Shown here one piece after another: positions 42,944 to 52,565 of a stretch of DNA of 64,000 nucleotides. The notes under the pieces are model-generated. The model had not been told where the DNA came from and did not search any database. It saw nothing but the letters and a program-made list of their open reading frames with translations. How positions within the stretch are numbered: the stretch's first letter is position 1; every line of letters starts with the position of its first letter. The position numbers and the translations under genes were made by a program. The stretch comes from Pararoseomonas baculiformis (GTDB lineage: Bacteria > Pseudomonadota > Alphaproteobacteria > Acetobacterales > Acetobacteraceae): assembly GCF_017813395.1 (NCBI RefSeq), contig NZ_JAGIZB010000022.1:1-64000 (forward strand), read 5' to 3'.

Positions 42944-43782
42944 GCGCCACGGCCGCCGCCACGGGGGAAAGCAGCCTGAAGTCCTGGCTGCTTCTCGCAC
43001 CGCTCCTGGTGTTCCTGGCGGCCTTCTTCGTCGTGCCGCTGGCCCAGGTGGTGGTGATGAGCGTGACCGAGCCGGAGTTCGGCTTCGGCCATTACGCCGA
43101 GATCGTGACCGACGGCTTCCACCTGCGCGTGCTGATGGAGACCTTTGTCACAGCACTCGTCGTTTCCCTCTGCTGCCTCCTGCTCGGCTTCCCGCTCGCC
43201 TATGCCATGGCCGCCGCCCCGGCCAGCCTCGCCGCCGCCATGATGGTGGTGGTGACCATGAGCTTCTGGACGAGCTTCCTCGTCCGCACCTATGCCTGGA
43301 TGGTGCTGCTGGGCAATCGCGGCCCCATCGCGCAATTCGCCGAATGGCTGGGCTTCGCGGCGCCGGAGCTGCTCTTCACCCGCTTCAGCTCCACCATTGC
43401 CATGACCCATATCCTGCTGCCCTACATGGTGCTGAGCCTCTACGGCGTGCTGAAGCGGATCGAGCCCGCGCTCCCGCGCTCCGCCGCCAGCCTGGGTGCC
43501 ACGCCTGCCGCCGTGATCCGCCATGTGGTGCTGCCTCTCGCCGCGCCCGGCATCGCGAACGGGCTCACCCTCGTCTTCGTCCTCTGCCTCGGCTTCTACG
43601 TCACGCCCATCCTGCTCGGTTCCCCGCGGGAGCAGATGGTGGCGGGCGTGATCGGGCAGCAGGTGGAGGAGTTCCTGGCCTTCGGTGAGGCCTCGGCCAT
43701 GGCGGTGGTGCTGCTCGCCAGCACGCTGATCGTGCTGGGCCTCTATCATCGCCGCTTCGGCCTCGACCGGCTCTGGGGCTGA
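42940..43782 (+). CDS. ABC transporter permease, PotB-like
   Basis: A 280-residue permease with about six helices and the coupling segment PRSAASLGATPAAVIRHVVL. The start is TTG at 42940, overlapping the receptor stop (TTGA); the in-frame region upstream has no homology. Four bases separate it from the second permease. Confidence 0.87.
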   Translation: MSATAAATGESSLKSWLLLAPLLVFLAAFFVVPLAQVVVMSVTEPEFGFGHYAEIVTDGFHLRVLMETFVTALVVSLCCLLLGFPLAYAMAAAPASLAAAMMVVVTMSFWTSFLVRTYAWMVLLGNRGPIAQFAEWLGFAAPELLFTRFSSTIAMTHILLPYMVLSLYGVLKRIEPALPRSAASLGATPAAVIRHVVLPLAAPGIANGLTLVFVLCLGFYVTPILLGSPREQMVAGVIGQQVEEFLAFGEASAMAVVLLASTLIVLGLYHRRFGLDRLWG

Positions 43783-43786
43783 ACCG

Positions 43787-44575
43787 ATGCGCCTGCTCAT
43801 GCTCCTCCTCGGCGCCGTGGTGCTGGCCTTCGTGGCCACGCCGCTGATCATCGTCGTGCCCATGTCCTTCAGCACGGCCGTCTCGCTGGAATTCCCGCCG
43901 CCGGGCTGGTGGACCGGCTACTACGCCGCCTATTTCAGCGATGCGCGCTGGACGCGGCCCACGCTGAACAGCCTCGGCATCGCGGCGGCGGTCGCGGTGC
44001 TCACCGTCATCCTGGTCACCCCCGCCACCTTCGCCCTGGTCCGCCACCGCTTCGCGGGCAAGGCGCTGGTGAACCTGCTGCTCATGCTGCCGCTGGCCGT
44101 GCCACATATCGTCATGGCCATCGGCTACTACGCCTTCCTGGCGGATGTGCGGCTGCTGCAGACCTTCCCGGGCATCATCCTGGCCCATACGGCGCTTTCC
44201 GTGCCCATGGCCTTCCTGGTTCTCTCGGCCAACCTCAAGGGCTTCGACCGCACGCTGGAGCGCGCGGCCATGTCCCTCGGCGCCAGCCCGGCCGCCACCT
44301 TCCGCCATGTCACCCTGCCCGTGCTCTGGCCCGGCTTCGCCGCCGCCGCGCTTTTCGCCTTCGTGCAAAGCTTCGACGAGACGGTGGTCGCGCTCTTCAT
44401 ATCCGGCCGGGACACCGAGACCCTGCCGCGGCGGATGTTCGACAGCATCCGCACCACGGCCGATCCTGTGATCGCCGTCGTCTCCACCCTGCTTTTCGTG
44501 GCGGTCGCCGCGCTGGTGATCCTGCCCATCCTCTGGCGCGGCATCGCGCGCCGCCGATCGGAAGCCCGCCCGTGA
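43787..44575 (+). CDS. ABC transporter permease, PotC-like
   Basis: A 262-residue permease with about six helices and the coupling segment ERAAMSLGASPAATFRHVTL. It forms the membrane channel with the PotB-like protein before it. Its stop overlaps the GTG start of the ATPase gene. Confidence 0.88.
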   Translation: MRLLMLLLGAVVLAFVATPLIIVVPMSFSTAVSLEFPPPGWWTGYYAAYFSDARWTRPTLNSLGIAAAVAVLTVILVTPATFALVRHRFAGKALVNLLLMLPLAVPHIVMAIGYYAFLADVRLLQTFPGIILAHTALSVPMAFLVLSANLKGFDRTLERAAMSLGASPAATFRHVTLPVLWPGFAAAALFAFVQSFDETVVALFISGRDTETLPRRMFDSIRTTADPVIAVVSTLLFVAVAALVILPILWRGIARRRSEARP

Positions 44576-45639
44576 CCAAGCCCTATCTGGAGCTGAAGAA
44601 CCTCTCCAAGAGCTATGACGGCCGCAGCCGCGCGCTGGATGCCGTCAACCTCACCGCGGCGAAGGGAGAGTTCATTACCTTCCTCGGCCCCAGCGGCTCG
44701 GGGAAGACCACCACCCTCATGCTCATCGCCGGCTTCGAGGCGGCGACGGAGGGCGAGATCCTGGTCGATGGCGTCCCCATCACCCGCGTGCCGCCGCACA
44801 AGCGCGGCATCGGCATCGTCTTCCAGAACTACGCGCTCTTCCCGCACCGCACGGCGCTGCAGAACGTGATGTTCCCGCTGCAGATGCGGAAGATGCCGAA
44901 AGCCCGGGCCACCGAGAAGGCGCGCGCCATGCTCGCGCTCGTCGGGCTCGAACGCTTCGCCGAGCGCCACCCGCGCGAGATGTCCGGCGGCCAGCAGCAG
45001 CGCGTGGCCCTGGCGCGGGCCCTGGTCTTCGACCCGGCCCTGCTGCTGCTGGACGAACCCCTGGGCGCGCTGGACAAGAACCTGCGCGAGAACCTGCAGA
45101 TCGAGATCAAGCGCATCCAGCGCAGCCTGGGCGTGACCACCATCTTCGTGACCCATGACCAGTCCGAGGCGATGGCCATGTCGGACCGGATAGTGGTCTT
45201 CGAGGGCGGGCGCATCCAGCAGGCCGGCACGCCGCTGCAGGTCTATGATCGCCCGGTGAACGAGTTCGTCGCGCGCTTCGTGGGGGACAGCAATCTTCTT
45301 CCCCTGCACCTCACCGATCCCGCCTCGGGGCTGGGCGAGATCGCCGGCATCGGCCCGGTGCGGCTGCCGCCCCAGCCCGCGCGCCAACCCGGCGAAAGGG
45401 CGACGCTGCTCCTCCGCCCGGAGGTGCTGGGCCTCGCCCAGCCAGGCGCGTCGAACACCTGCCGGATGCGGGTGGAAACCGTCGTGCATTTCGGCGACAG
45501 CGCGCTGCTGATCGGCGATGCCGGCGGCACCGCCCTCCGGGCCCGGTTGCCGGGCCAGGCCGCCCAGGGCATTTCGGAGAGGGCGGAGATCGCCCTTTCC
45601 TGGAATCCGGCCGCAGGGCACCTCATCCCGGCCGCCTGA
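44572..45639 (+). CDS. ABC transporter ATP-binding protein, PotA-like
   Basis: A 355-residue ATPase: Walker A GPSGSGKT near residue 39, Q-loop VFQNYALFPH, signature MSGGQQQR, Walker B LLLDEPLGALD, switch histidine in VTHDQSEA, and a C-terminal TOBE domain with LRPEVLGLA. It starts at GTG 44572, overlapping the permease stop. It is the last gene of the eight-gene operon; a strong hairpin follows at 45655-45678. Confidence 0.92.
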   Translation: MTKPYLELKNLSKSYDGRSRALDAVNLTAAKGEFITFLGPSGSGKTTTLMLIAGFEAATEGEILVDGVPITRVPPHKRGIGIVFQNYALFPHRTALQNVMFPLQMRKMPKARATEKARAMLALVGLERFAERHPREMSGGQQQRVALARALVFDPALLLLDEPLGALDKNLRENLQIEIKRIQRSLGVTTIFVTHDQSEAMAMSDRIVVFEGGRIQQAGTPLQVYDRPVNEFVARFVGDSNLLPLHLTDPASGLGEIAGIGPVRLPPQPARQPGERATLLLRPEVLGLAQPGASNTCRMRVETVVHFGDSALLIGDAGGTALRARLPGQAAQGISERAEIALSWNPAAGHLIPAA

Positions 45640-45654
45640 ACCGGGCGGCCCGGG

Positions 45655-45678
45655 CGGGGAGGGCCGGGGCCCTCCCCG
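45655..45678. terminator. G/C-rich hairpin between convergent operons
   Basis: An 11-bp stem, CGGGGAGGGCC at 45655-45665 with its complement at 45668-45678 and loop GG, fills the gap between the ATPase gene and the convergent MBL-fold hydrolase gene. There is no T tract, but the position suits a bidirectional terminator. Confidence 0.6.
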
Positions 45679-45684
45679 GCAGGA

Positions 45685-46395
45685 TCAGACCTCGAAAGCC
45701 TCGCCCGGCTTGGGCAGGCGCACGCGGCCGGACTGGTCGCCCATCTCCCGCATGAAGTCGTCGGCCGAGGGGGCGATGATGGGGAAGGTGCCGAAATGGC
45801 AGGGGATCACCACCGGCACATCCGGCAGGAAGCGCCGCATGGCCAGGGCCGCGCCGCGCGCGCCCATGGTGAAGCGGTCGCCCATCGGTACCATCGCCAC
45901 CTTCGGGCGATAGAGCTCGCCGATCAGCGCCATGTCCGAGAACACGTCGGTGTCGCCCATGTGGTAGACCACCGGCTGCGACCCGTCCTTCGGCGTGATC
46001 ACCACGCCGTTCGGCAGGCCGAGATCCTGGATCATCCCGTTCTCGCCGGGGGCGGCCGAGGAATGGAAGGCGATGGTCAGGGACACCGTGAACTCGCCCT
46101 GATCCGTCGTGCCGCCGGTGTTCATCATGTCGGTCTTCCCGACGCCCTGGCGGGAGAAGAACTGGCAGATCTCGGCATTGGCGACGAGCTTCGCCCCGGT
46201 GGCCTGGCAGATGGCCGCCGTGTCGCCGGTGTGGTCGCCATGGCCATGGGTCAGCACCACATGGGTCGCGCCCTTCGAGGCTTCCTCGACCGTGCCCTTG
46301 AAGGTCGAGTTTCCCTTCAGGAAGGGGTCGATCAGCACAACGGAGCTGCCGAATTCCAGGCGGAAGGCCGAATGCCCGAACCAGGTGATCTTCAT
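45685..46395 (-). CDS. MBL-fold metal-dependent hydrolase (UPF0173 type)
   Basis: A 236-residue metallo-beta-lactamase-fold protein. The N-terminal MKITWFGHSAFRL is typical of the UPF0173 family; the zinc-binding HxHxDH motif is HGHGDH at 50-55, and later ligands lie in HMGDTD and the terminal PCHFGTFP. The substrate is unknown. ATG at 46395. It is transcribed alone, about 90 bases downstream of the formate dehydrogenase operon end. Confidence 0.87.
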   Translation of the reverse strand: MKITWFGHSAFRLEFGSSVVLIDPFLKGNSTFKGTVEEASKGATHVVLTHGHGDHTGDTAAICQATGAKLVANAEICQFFSRQGVGKTDMMNTGGTTDQGEFTVSLTIAFHSSAAPGENGMIQDLGLPNGVVITPKDGSQPVVYHMGDTDVFSDMALIGELYRPKVAMVPMGDRFTMGARGAALAMRRFLPDVPVVIPCHFGTFPIIAPSADDFMREMGDQSGRVRLPKPGEAFEV

Positions 46396-46485
46396 GCGAT
46401 CCTCCTTCGCAAACCGGCCCTGGTGTAGCGGGGGAGGGGGGTATGGGCCAGCCGGCCCAGCGCAAATGCCCGTGCGATGCGGGCC

Positions 46486-46767
46486 TCAGCCCGCGTCGCT
46501 GGCCATCTGCCCCAGCTCCGCCGGCCCCTCCGCCTCGCGCTCCGTGGGGCTTTCGGCCCGAATCGGCGCCTTGAGGGCATCGATCACCAGGGGATCGAGC
46601 CCCTGGCCGCCGGCGGCCAAGTGGCGGTGCAGATCCTCAATCATCCGGCGGGTCCAGAAGGCGCGGATATGCTCGGCGATCCCGGCCCGCGCCTCCTCCG
46701 GCGGATAGGCGCGGAAGAAATCCGCCATCTGGTTCGCCATGCGGACCAGCTTCTCCGCCCCGCTCAC
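46486..46767 (-). CDS. fdsD: NAD-dependent formate dehydrogenase delta subunit
   Basis: A 93-residue small subunit of the soluble NAD-dependent molybdenum formate dehydrogenase. LVRMANQMADFFRAYP and the HIRAFWTRRM segment are the family hallmarks. It starts at GTG 46767, overlapping the fdhD stop (GTGA). As last gene of fdsG-B-A-fdhD-D it completes the standard operon. FdsD is thought to help assemble the molybdenum enzyme. Confidence 0.92.
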   Translation of the reverse strand: MSGAEKLVRMANQMADFFRAYPPEEARAGIAEHIRAFWTRRMIEDLHRHLAAGGQGLDPLVIDALKAPIRAESPTEREAEGPAELGQMASDAG

Positions 46768-47579
46768 AGCGCTGCCTCCCGCACGCGCTGCATGCCGTGG
46801 AAAACGGTCACCGTGTCCCGCCGCGCCACCGCGATGAGATTCATGTCCAGCGCCCGCGCCCGGTCCAAGGCCAATGCTGTGGGAGCGGAGATCGCCACCA
46901 GCGTCCGCGCGCCGATCGCGGCCGCCTTCTCCACCAACTCGAAGGAGCAGCGGCTGGTGACGATGACAAAGCCCGCCGAAGCCTGCACGCCATCCCGCAT
47001 CAGGGCTCCGGCCAGCTTGTCCAGCGCATTGTGGCGGCCGACATCCTCCCGCACCGCCCGCAGGCTTCCATCCGCCCTTGCGAAGGCAGCGGCATGCACC
47101 GCGCGGGTTTCGTCATTCAGCGGCTGGGCCGCTTCCAACGCATCGAGGGCGCGGCGGATGGCGGCCAGGTCGATATCAGGGGCCGGTCCCTCGGGACGGA
47201 CGGCCTGGGGCATCTGGTCCAGCTCCTCGATCCCGCAGAGACCGCAGCCCGTGCGCCCGGCGATGGAGCGGCGCCGCGCCAGATGCGCCGTCAACGCCGT
47301 GGGGGCCAGGCGGATCGCCAGCCGCAGCCCGCGCGGTTCCTCCTCCACCGCGACTTCGCGGATGCCGGCCGCATCGGCGACGATCCCCTCCGTCAGGCTG
47401 AAGCCAAAGGCAAAATCCTCGAGGTCGCGCGGCGTCAGCATCATCACGGCGAAGGGCACGGAGGAATAGACGAGGCTGACCGGCACCTCCTCCGGCACCG
47501 CGCGGATGGTGGGGCGGGCAGCGCCATCCACCCCCAGCACCAGCGCCTCGGCGGGCCGGCTACTCGGCGGCAGGGACAT
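46764..47579 (-). CDS. fdhD: Formate dehydrogenase accessory sulfurtransferase
   Basis: A 271-residue FdhD, which passes sulfur to the molybdenum cofactor of formate dehydrogenase. The active-site pair is C112/C115 in RTGCGLCGIE. Start ATG at 47579; the first 20 bases overlap the end of fdsA, so translation is coupled. Location within the fds operon fits its role. Confidence 0.94.
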   Translation of the reverse strand: MSLPPSSRPAEALVLGVDGAARPTIRAVPEEVPVSLVYSSVPFAVMMLTPRDLEDFAFGFSLTEGIVADAAGIREVAVEEEPRGLRLAIRLAPTALTAHLARRRSIAGRTGCGLCGIEELDQMPQAVRPEGPAPDIDLAAIRRALDALEAAQPLNDETRAVHAAAFARADGSLRAVREDVGRHNALDKLAGALMRDGVQASAGFVIVTSRCSFELVEKAAAIGARTLVAISAPTALALDRARALDMNLIAVARRDTVTVFHGMQRVREAAL

Positions 47580-50409
47580 CGTGCCGCACGGCGATACGCT
47601 TCAGCATGGCCTCGCCCTCTTCGAACTCCGCCTGCCAGGCGGAGGGCTGGTTCGTGCGACGGACCTGCACGGCGGTGACCTTGTATTCCGGGCAGTTGGT
47701 CGCCCAGTCCGAATAATCGGTCGTCACCACATTCGCGCCGGTCACGGCATGGTGGAATGTGGTGTAGACCACGCCCGGCTGCATCCGCTCGCTGATCACG
47801 GCCCGCAGGCTGGTCTCGCCCGACCGGCTTTCCAGGGCCACCAGCTCCCCGTCCCGGATGCCGCGATGCTCGGCGTCGAAGGGGTGGATCTCCAGCACGT
47901 CCTCCTCATGCCAGCGGCTGTTCTCCGTCCGCCGGGTCTGCGCGCCGACATTGTACTGGGACAGGATGCGGCCCGTGGTCAGGATCAGCGGGAAGTTCAC
48001 CCCGGTGCGCTCATCGGTCGGCACGAATTCCGTGACCATGAAGCGCCCCTTGCCGCGCACGAAGCGGTCCACATGCATCATCGGCGTGCCCAGCGGCGCC
48101 GCCTCGTTGCAGGGCCATTGAAGGGAGCCGACCTCCTCCAGCTTGGCATAGGACACGCCCGCGAAGCTTGGCGTCAGCCGCGCGATCTCATCCATGATAT
48201 CCGCGGGATGGGCGTAGTCCATCGGGAAGCCCAGCGCGTTGGACAGCGCCATCGTCGCCTCCCAATCCGCCTTGCCGCCCAGCGGCGCCATCACCCGGCG
48301 CACGCGGTTGATGCGGCGCTCGGCATTGGTGAAGGTCCCGTCCTTCTCCAGGAAGGAGGAGCCGGGCAGGAAGACATGGGCGTATTTCGCCGTCTCGTTC
48401 AGGAACAGGTCCTGCACGATCACGCATTCCATCGCCCGCAGCCCGGCCGTGACATGCTTCGTGTCCGGATCGGATTGCGCGATGTCCTCGCCCTGGATGT
48501 AGATGCCCTTGAAGCGGCCGCCCACCGCCTCGTCCAGCATGTTCGGGATGCGCAGGCCGGGCTCGGGCGAGAGCGGCACGCCCCAGATAGCCTCGAACAT
48601 CTCCCGCGTCGCATCGTCGGACACATGGCGGTAGCCGGAGAACTCATGCGGGAAGGAACCCATGTCGCAGGCCCCCTGCACGTTGTTCTGCCCGCGCAGG
48701 GGATTCACCCCCGCGCCGGGCCGGCCGATATTGCCGGTGGCCATCGCCAGGTTCGCCATGGCCATGACGGTGGTGGAGCCCTGGCTGTGCTCCGTGACCC
48801 CCAGCCCGTAATAGATTGCCGCCGCCCCGCCCGTGGCGTAGAGCCGCGCCGCCGCACGGATCTCCGCGGCCGGCACGCCCGTGATCCCCTCCACCGCCTC
48901 CGGGGAGTTTCCGTCGAGCGCGATGAAGCGTGCCCAGCTCTCGAACTCCGCCAGGTCGCAGCGCGCGCGGACATAATCCTCCGCCACCAGGCCTTCGGTC
49001 ACCACCACATGCGCCAGCGCATTCACCAGCGCCACATTGGTGCCGGGCAGAAGCTGCAGATGGTGGTCGGCCCGGACATGCGGCGTCTTCACCAGGTCGA
49101 TCCGCCGCGGGTCCGCCACGATCAGCCGCGCCCCATCCCGCAGCCGCCGCTTCATCCGGGAAGCAAAGACCGGATGCCCGTCCGTCGGGTTGGCCCCGAT
49201 GACCAGGATCACATCCGCCTGCTCGACCGATGCGAAATCCTGCGTCCCGGCCGAGGTTCCCAAGGTCGTCTTCAGCCCGTAGCCGGTGGGGGAGTGGCAG
49301 ACCCGGGCGCAGGTATCGACATTGTTGTTGCCGAAGGCCCCGCGGATCATCTTCTGGACAAGGAAGGTTTCCTCGTTCGTGCAGCGGGAGGAGGTGATGC
49401 CCCCGATCGCCTCCCGCCCATGTTCCGCCTGGATCCGCCGCAGTTCGGAAGCCGCGTGGCTGATCGCCTCCTCCCAGGATACCTCCCGCCAGGGATCGGT
49501 GATCCGCGCCCGGATCATCGGCTTCGTCTTGCGGTCGTGGTGCGTCGCATAGCCGAAGGCGAAGCGCCCCTTCACGCAGGAATGGCCCTCATTGGCCTTC
49601 CCGTCCTTGTACGGGACCATGCGAACAAGGGTGTCGCCCTTCATCTCCGCCTTGAAGGAGCAGCCCACGCCGCAATAGGCGCAGGTGGTAACCACCGAAT
49701 GCTCCGGCGTGCCCAGCGCGATCACGGATTTCTCGTTCAGCGTCGCCGTCGGGCAGGCCTGCACGCAGGCGCCGCAGGAGACGCATTCGGAGGACATGAA
49801 ATCCGTCCCGCCCGGCGAGACCTTCGATTCGAAGCCGCGCCCCTCCATGGTCAGGGCGAAGGTGCCCTGCACCTCCTCGCAGGCACGGATGCAGCGCGAG
49901 CAGGCGATGCATTTGGAAGCCTCGAAGGTGAAATACGGGTTGCTCTCATCCTTCGGCGCGTCGCGATGGCTGGCGCCGTCATGGCCGTAGCGCACCTCCC
50001 GCAGCCCGACCGCGCCCGCCATGTCCTGCAACTCGCAATCGCCATTGGCCGAGCAGGTCAGGCAGTCCAGCGGATGGTCCGAGATATACAGCTCCATCAC
50101 CCCGCGCCGGCGCTTGGCGATGCTGTCGTTCTGCGTGTGCACCACCATCCCGTCCTCGGCCGGGGTGGTGCAGGAAGCCGGGAAGCCGCGCCGCCCCTCG
50201 ATCTGCACGAGGCAGAGGCGGCAGGAGCCGAAGGGCTCCAGGCTGTCCGTCGCGCAGAGCTTCGGGATCCTGGTCCCCAGCGTCATCGCCGCCGCCATCA
50301 CGGAGGTCCCGCGCGGCACGGCCACCGCATGGCCATCGATGGTGAGGGTGACGGTATCCTCGGCCAGCCGGATCGGCGTGCCGTAATCGGTTTCCTGGAT
50401 CAGGGGCAT
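47560..50409 (-). CDS. fdsA: NAD-dependent formate dehydrogenase alpha (catalytic) subunit
   Basis: A 949-residue molybdopterin enzyme oxidising formate to CO2. The N-terminal [2Fe-2S] ferredoxin-like domain (cysteines in GSCRLC) is followed by a His/Cys-bound cluster region, two [4Fe-4S] sites (CIACSRCIRAC and CVSCGACVQAC) and the molybdopterin-domain cluster CAYCGVGC. The molybdenum ligand is cysteine, in ARVCHSPTGYGL, not selenocysteine. C-terminal residues close the bis-MGD domain. It is coupled with fdhD downstream and follows fdsB after 13 bases. Confidence 0.96.
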   Translation of the reverse strand: MPLIQETDYGTPIRLAEDTVTLTIDGHAVAVPRGTSVMAAAMTLGTRIPKLCATDSLEPFGSCRLCLVQIEGRRGFPASCTTPAEDGMVVHTQNDSIAKRRRGVMELYISDHPLDCLTCSANGDCELQDMAGAVGLREVRYGHDGASHRDAPKDESNPYFTFEASKCIACSRCIRACEEVQGTFALTMEGRGFESKVSPGGTDFMSSECVSCGACVQACPTATLNEKSVIALGTPEHSVVTTCAYCGVGCSFKAEMKGDTLVRMVPYKDGKANEGHSCVKGRFAFGYATHHDRKTKPMIRARITDPWREVSWEEAISHAASELRRIQAEHGREAIGGITSSRCTNEETFLVQKMIRGAFGNNNVDTCARVCHSPTGYGLKTTLGTSAGTQDFASVEQADVILVIGANPTDGHPVFASRMKRRLRDGARLIVADPRRIDLVKTPHVRADHHLQLLPGTNVALVNALAHVVVTEGLVAEDYVRARCDLAEFESWARFIALDGNSPEAVEGITGVPAAEIRAAARLYATGGAAAIYYGLGVTEHSQGSTTVMAMANLAMATGNIGRPGAGVNPLRGQNNVQGACDMGSFPHEFSGYRHVSDDATREMFEAIWGVPLSPEPGLRIPNMLDEAVGGRFKGIYIQGEDIAQSDPDTKHVTAGLRAMECVIVQDLFLNETAKYAHVFLPGSSFLEKDGTFTNAERRINRVRRVMAPLGGKADWEATMALSNALGFPMDYAHPADIMDEIARLTPSFAGVSYAKLEEVGSLQWPCNEAAPLGTPMMHVDRFVRGKGRFMVTEFVPTDERTGVNFPLILTTGRILSQYNVGAQTRRTENSRWHEEDVLEIHPFDAEHRGIRDGELVALESRSGETSLRAVISERMQPGVVYTTFHHAVTGANVVTTDYSDWATNCPEYKVTAVQVRRTNQPSAWQAEFEEGEAMLKRIAVRHDVPAAE

Positions 50410-50422
50410 GTCCGTCGCTCCC

Positions 50423-51982
50423 TCATTCCGCCGCCTGGGGCATGGCCCGGTGGGCGGCGTCGAAATCCTCGGGGAAATGCTTCAGCGCGCTGCCCACCGG
50501 CACGGGCGTCAGCCCGCCCATGGCGCAGAGCGAGGCATCCGTCATCAGCTCCAGCAGGTCATCCAGAACAACGCGGTTCCTCTCCGGCTGGATGCCGGCG
50601 GTGATGCGATCCACCACCTCCATCCCGCGCACGGCGCCGATCCGGCAGGGCGTGCATTTCCCGCAGCTTTCGCCCGCGCAGAACTCGAAGGCGAAGCGGG
50701 CCTGGCGGGCCAGGTCCACGCTGTCGTCGAACACCGTCACGCCACCATGGCCCAGCAGCCCGCCCGCGCGGGCGAAAGCCTCGTAGTCCAGCGGCGTGTC
50801 CAGCAGGGATTCCGGAAAATAGGCACCGAGCGGCCCGCCCACCTGCACGGCGCGGAAAGGGCGCCCCGTGGCGGTGCCGCCCGCCCAATCCTCGATGATG
50901 GCGCGCAGCGGAAGGCCAAAGGGCAGCTCCACCAGCCCGCCCCGGCGCACATTCCCCGCGATCTGCACCGCAAGTGTCCCCAGGGAGCGCCCCGTGCCGA
51001 ACTCCGCATAGGCCTGCGCCCCATGCGCCATGATCCAGGGCATGGCGGCGAAGGAGAGCACGTTGTTCACCACGGTCGGCTTGCCGAACAGCCCCTCGAT
51101 GGCCGGCAGCGGCGGCTTGGCGCGCACCACGCCCCGCTTGCCCTCCAGGCTGTTCAGCAGCGATGTCTCCTCGCCGCAGATATAGGCCCCGGCACCCATC
51201 CGCACTTCCAGGTCGAAGCGGCGGCCGGAGCCCTGGATATCCTCCCCCAGCCAGCCCGCGCGCCGTGCCGCGATGATCGCGGCCCGCATCGCCCTGATGG
51301 CATGGGGGTATTCCGAACGGGTGTAGATGAAGCCCTTCGTCGCCCCCACGGCGATGGCGGCGATCGCCATGCCCTCGATCAGGCAGAGGGGATCGCCCTC
51401 CATCAGCATCCGGTCGGCGAAGGTGCCGCTATCGCCCTCATCGGCATTGCAGACGATGTATTTCTGCTCTGCCTGGGCCAGCCGGACCGTGTTCCACTTG
51501 ATCCCTGTCGGGAAACCCGCTCCGCCGCGCCCGCGCAGGCCGGAGAGCTTCACCTCGTCCACGATCGCCTCGCCCGACATGGCGAGGGCCCGCTCCAGCC
51601 CCGTGAAGCCGCCATGGGCACGGTAATCCTCCACCGAGGCGGGATCGACGATGCCGCAGCGGGCGAAGGTCAGGCGGATCTGCCCGGCGAACCAGGGATG
51701 CTCCTCCGGCCGGCCGATCCGCAGCGGATGCGCGCCACCCGCCAGCAGCCCCGCGTCGAAGAGGCCCGGCACATCCGCCGCCCGGACCGGCCCGTAGCCA
51801 ATGCGCCCTTCCGGCGTTTCCACCTCCAGCAGCGGCTCCAGCCAGATGGCGCCGCGCGTGCCCGTGCGCACCACATCCAGCTCGGCGCCGCGCCGCGCTG
51901 CCTCGGCCGACAGCGCGCGCAGCGCCGCCTCGGCCCCAAGGGCAAGAGCGGCGGCGTCCTGGGGCAGGTAGATCCGGATCAT
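50423..51982 (-). CDS. fdsB: NAD-dependent formate dehydrogenase beta subunit
   Basis: A 519-residue NuoF-like subunit that passes electrons to NAD+. An N-terminal thioredoxin-like extension (residues 1-~110) precedes the FMN/NAD-binding domain with RGRGGAGFPTGIKWN; the C-terminal [4Fe-4S] site is ESCGKCTPCRIG. The ATG at 51982 overlaps the fdsG stop. Together with FdsG and FdsA it forms the electron chain of the complex. Confidence 0.95.
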   Translation of the reverse strand: MIRIYLPQDAAALALGAEAALRALSAEAARRGAELDVVRTGTRGAIWLEPLLEVETPEGRIGYGPVRAADVPGLFDAGLLAGGAHPLRIGRPEEHPWFAGQIRLTFARCGIVDPASVEDYRAHGGFTGLERALAMSGEAIVDEVKLSGLRGRGGAGFPTGIKWNTVRLAQAEQKYIVCNADEGDSGTFADRMLMEGDPLCLIEGMAIAAIAVGATKGFIYTRSEYPHAIRAMRAAIIAARRAGWLGEDIQGSGRRFDLEVRMGAGAYICGEETSLLNSLEGKRGVVRAKPPLPAIEGLFGKPTVVNNVLSFAAMPWIMAHGAQAYAEFGTGRSLGTLAVQIAGNVRRGGLVELPFGLPLRAIIEDWAGGTATGRPFRAVQVGGPLGAYFPESLLDTPLDYEAFARAGGLLGHGGVTVFDDSVDLARQARFAFEFCAGESCGKCTPCRIGAVRGMEVVDRITAGIQPERNRVVLDDLLELMTDASLCAMGGLTPVPVGSALKHFPEDFDAAHRAMPQAAE

Positions 51983-52485
51983 GCCCGCCGCGCCTCCCGC
52001 GCCACCTCGTCCAGCGCCGCCTCATCCAGCCGCCCCAGCGGATCTCCATCCAGCAGCGCCGCCGGGGCGCAGGCGCAGAGGCCGAGGCAGAAGGCCGGTT
52101 CCACGGTCAGGCTGCCATCAGCGGTGGTGCCGCCCCAATCGATCGCGAGCCGCGTGAGCAGCCCGGCCGAGAGCCGGTCCACCCCCATGGCCTGGCAGGC
52201 TTCCGCCCGGCAGAGCTTCAGCACGTGACGCCCGGGCGGGGTGGCGCGGAAATCGTGATAGAACGTCACGACCCCATGCACCTCGGCGCGGGAGATGTTC
52301 AGCGCCTCCGCCACCATCGGCACGGCCTCGGGCGGGATGCAGCCGAATTCCTCCTGCAGGGCATGGAGGATGGGCAGGCAGGCACCATCCAGCCGGGAAT
52401 GGGCGGCGATGACCTCAGCCGCCAGGGCGCCATCCCAACCCGGACTGGGCGCGGCGGAGTGGAGCGGGGCGGCTGGTGCGGACAT
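51979..52485 (-). CDS. fdsG: NAD-dependent formate dehydrogenase gamma subunit
   Basis: A 168-residue NuoE-like subunit with a thioredoxin-like [2Fe-2S] domain whose four cysteine ligands are visible in LCRAEACQAMG and FCLGLCACAPA. AGGGAG shortly before the ATG at 52485 fixes the start; the frame opens 16 codons further up without homology. First gene of the fds operon, downstream of a LysR regulator on the same strand. Confidence 0.94.
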   Translation of the reverse strand: MSAPAAPLHSAAPSPGWDGALAAEVIAAHSRLDGACLPILHALQEEFGCIPPEAVPMVAEALNISRAEVHGVVTFYHDFRATPPGRHVLKLCRAEACQAMGVDRLSAGLLTRLAIDWGGTTADGSLTVEPAFCLGLCACAPAALLDGDPLGRLDEAALDEVAREARRA

Positions 52486-52565
52486 GTTCTCCCTGCGATC
52501 GCGTTTTCTTCGTTTCGCCGGGCAGTCGCGCACCGGAAGCCGCTGAAATCAAGCAGGCGGTCCCG

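Noticed and set aside
46486-47579. Possible selenocysteine in formate dehydrogenase
   Set aside because: The molybdenum ligand in fdsA is encoded as cysteine in ARVCHSPT and there is no internal stop codon.
47506-50604. Plus-strand open frame of 1032 codons
   Set aside because: It lies antisense to fdsA, fdhD and fdsB with no family motif; high G+C leaves long shadow frames opposite real genes.
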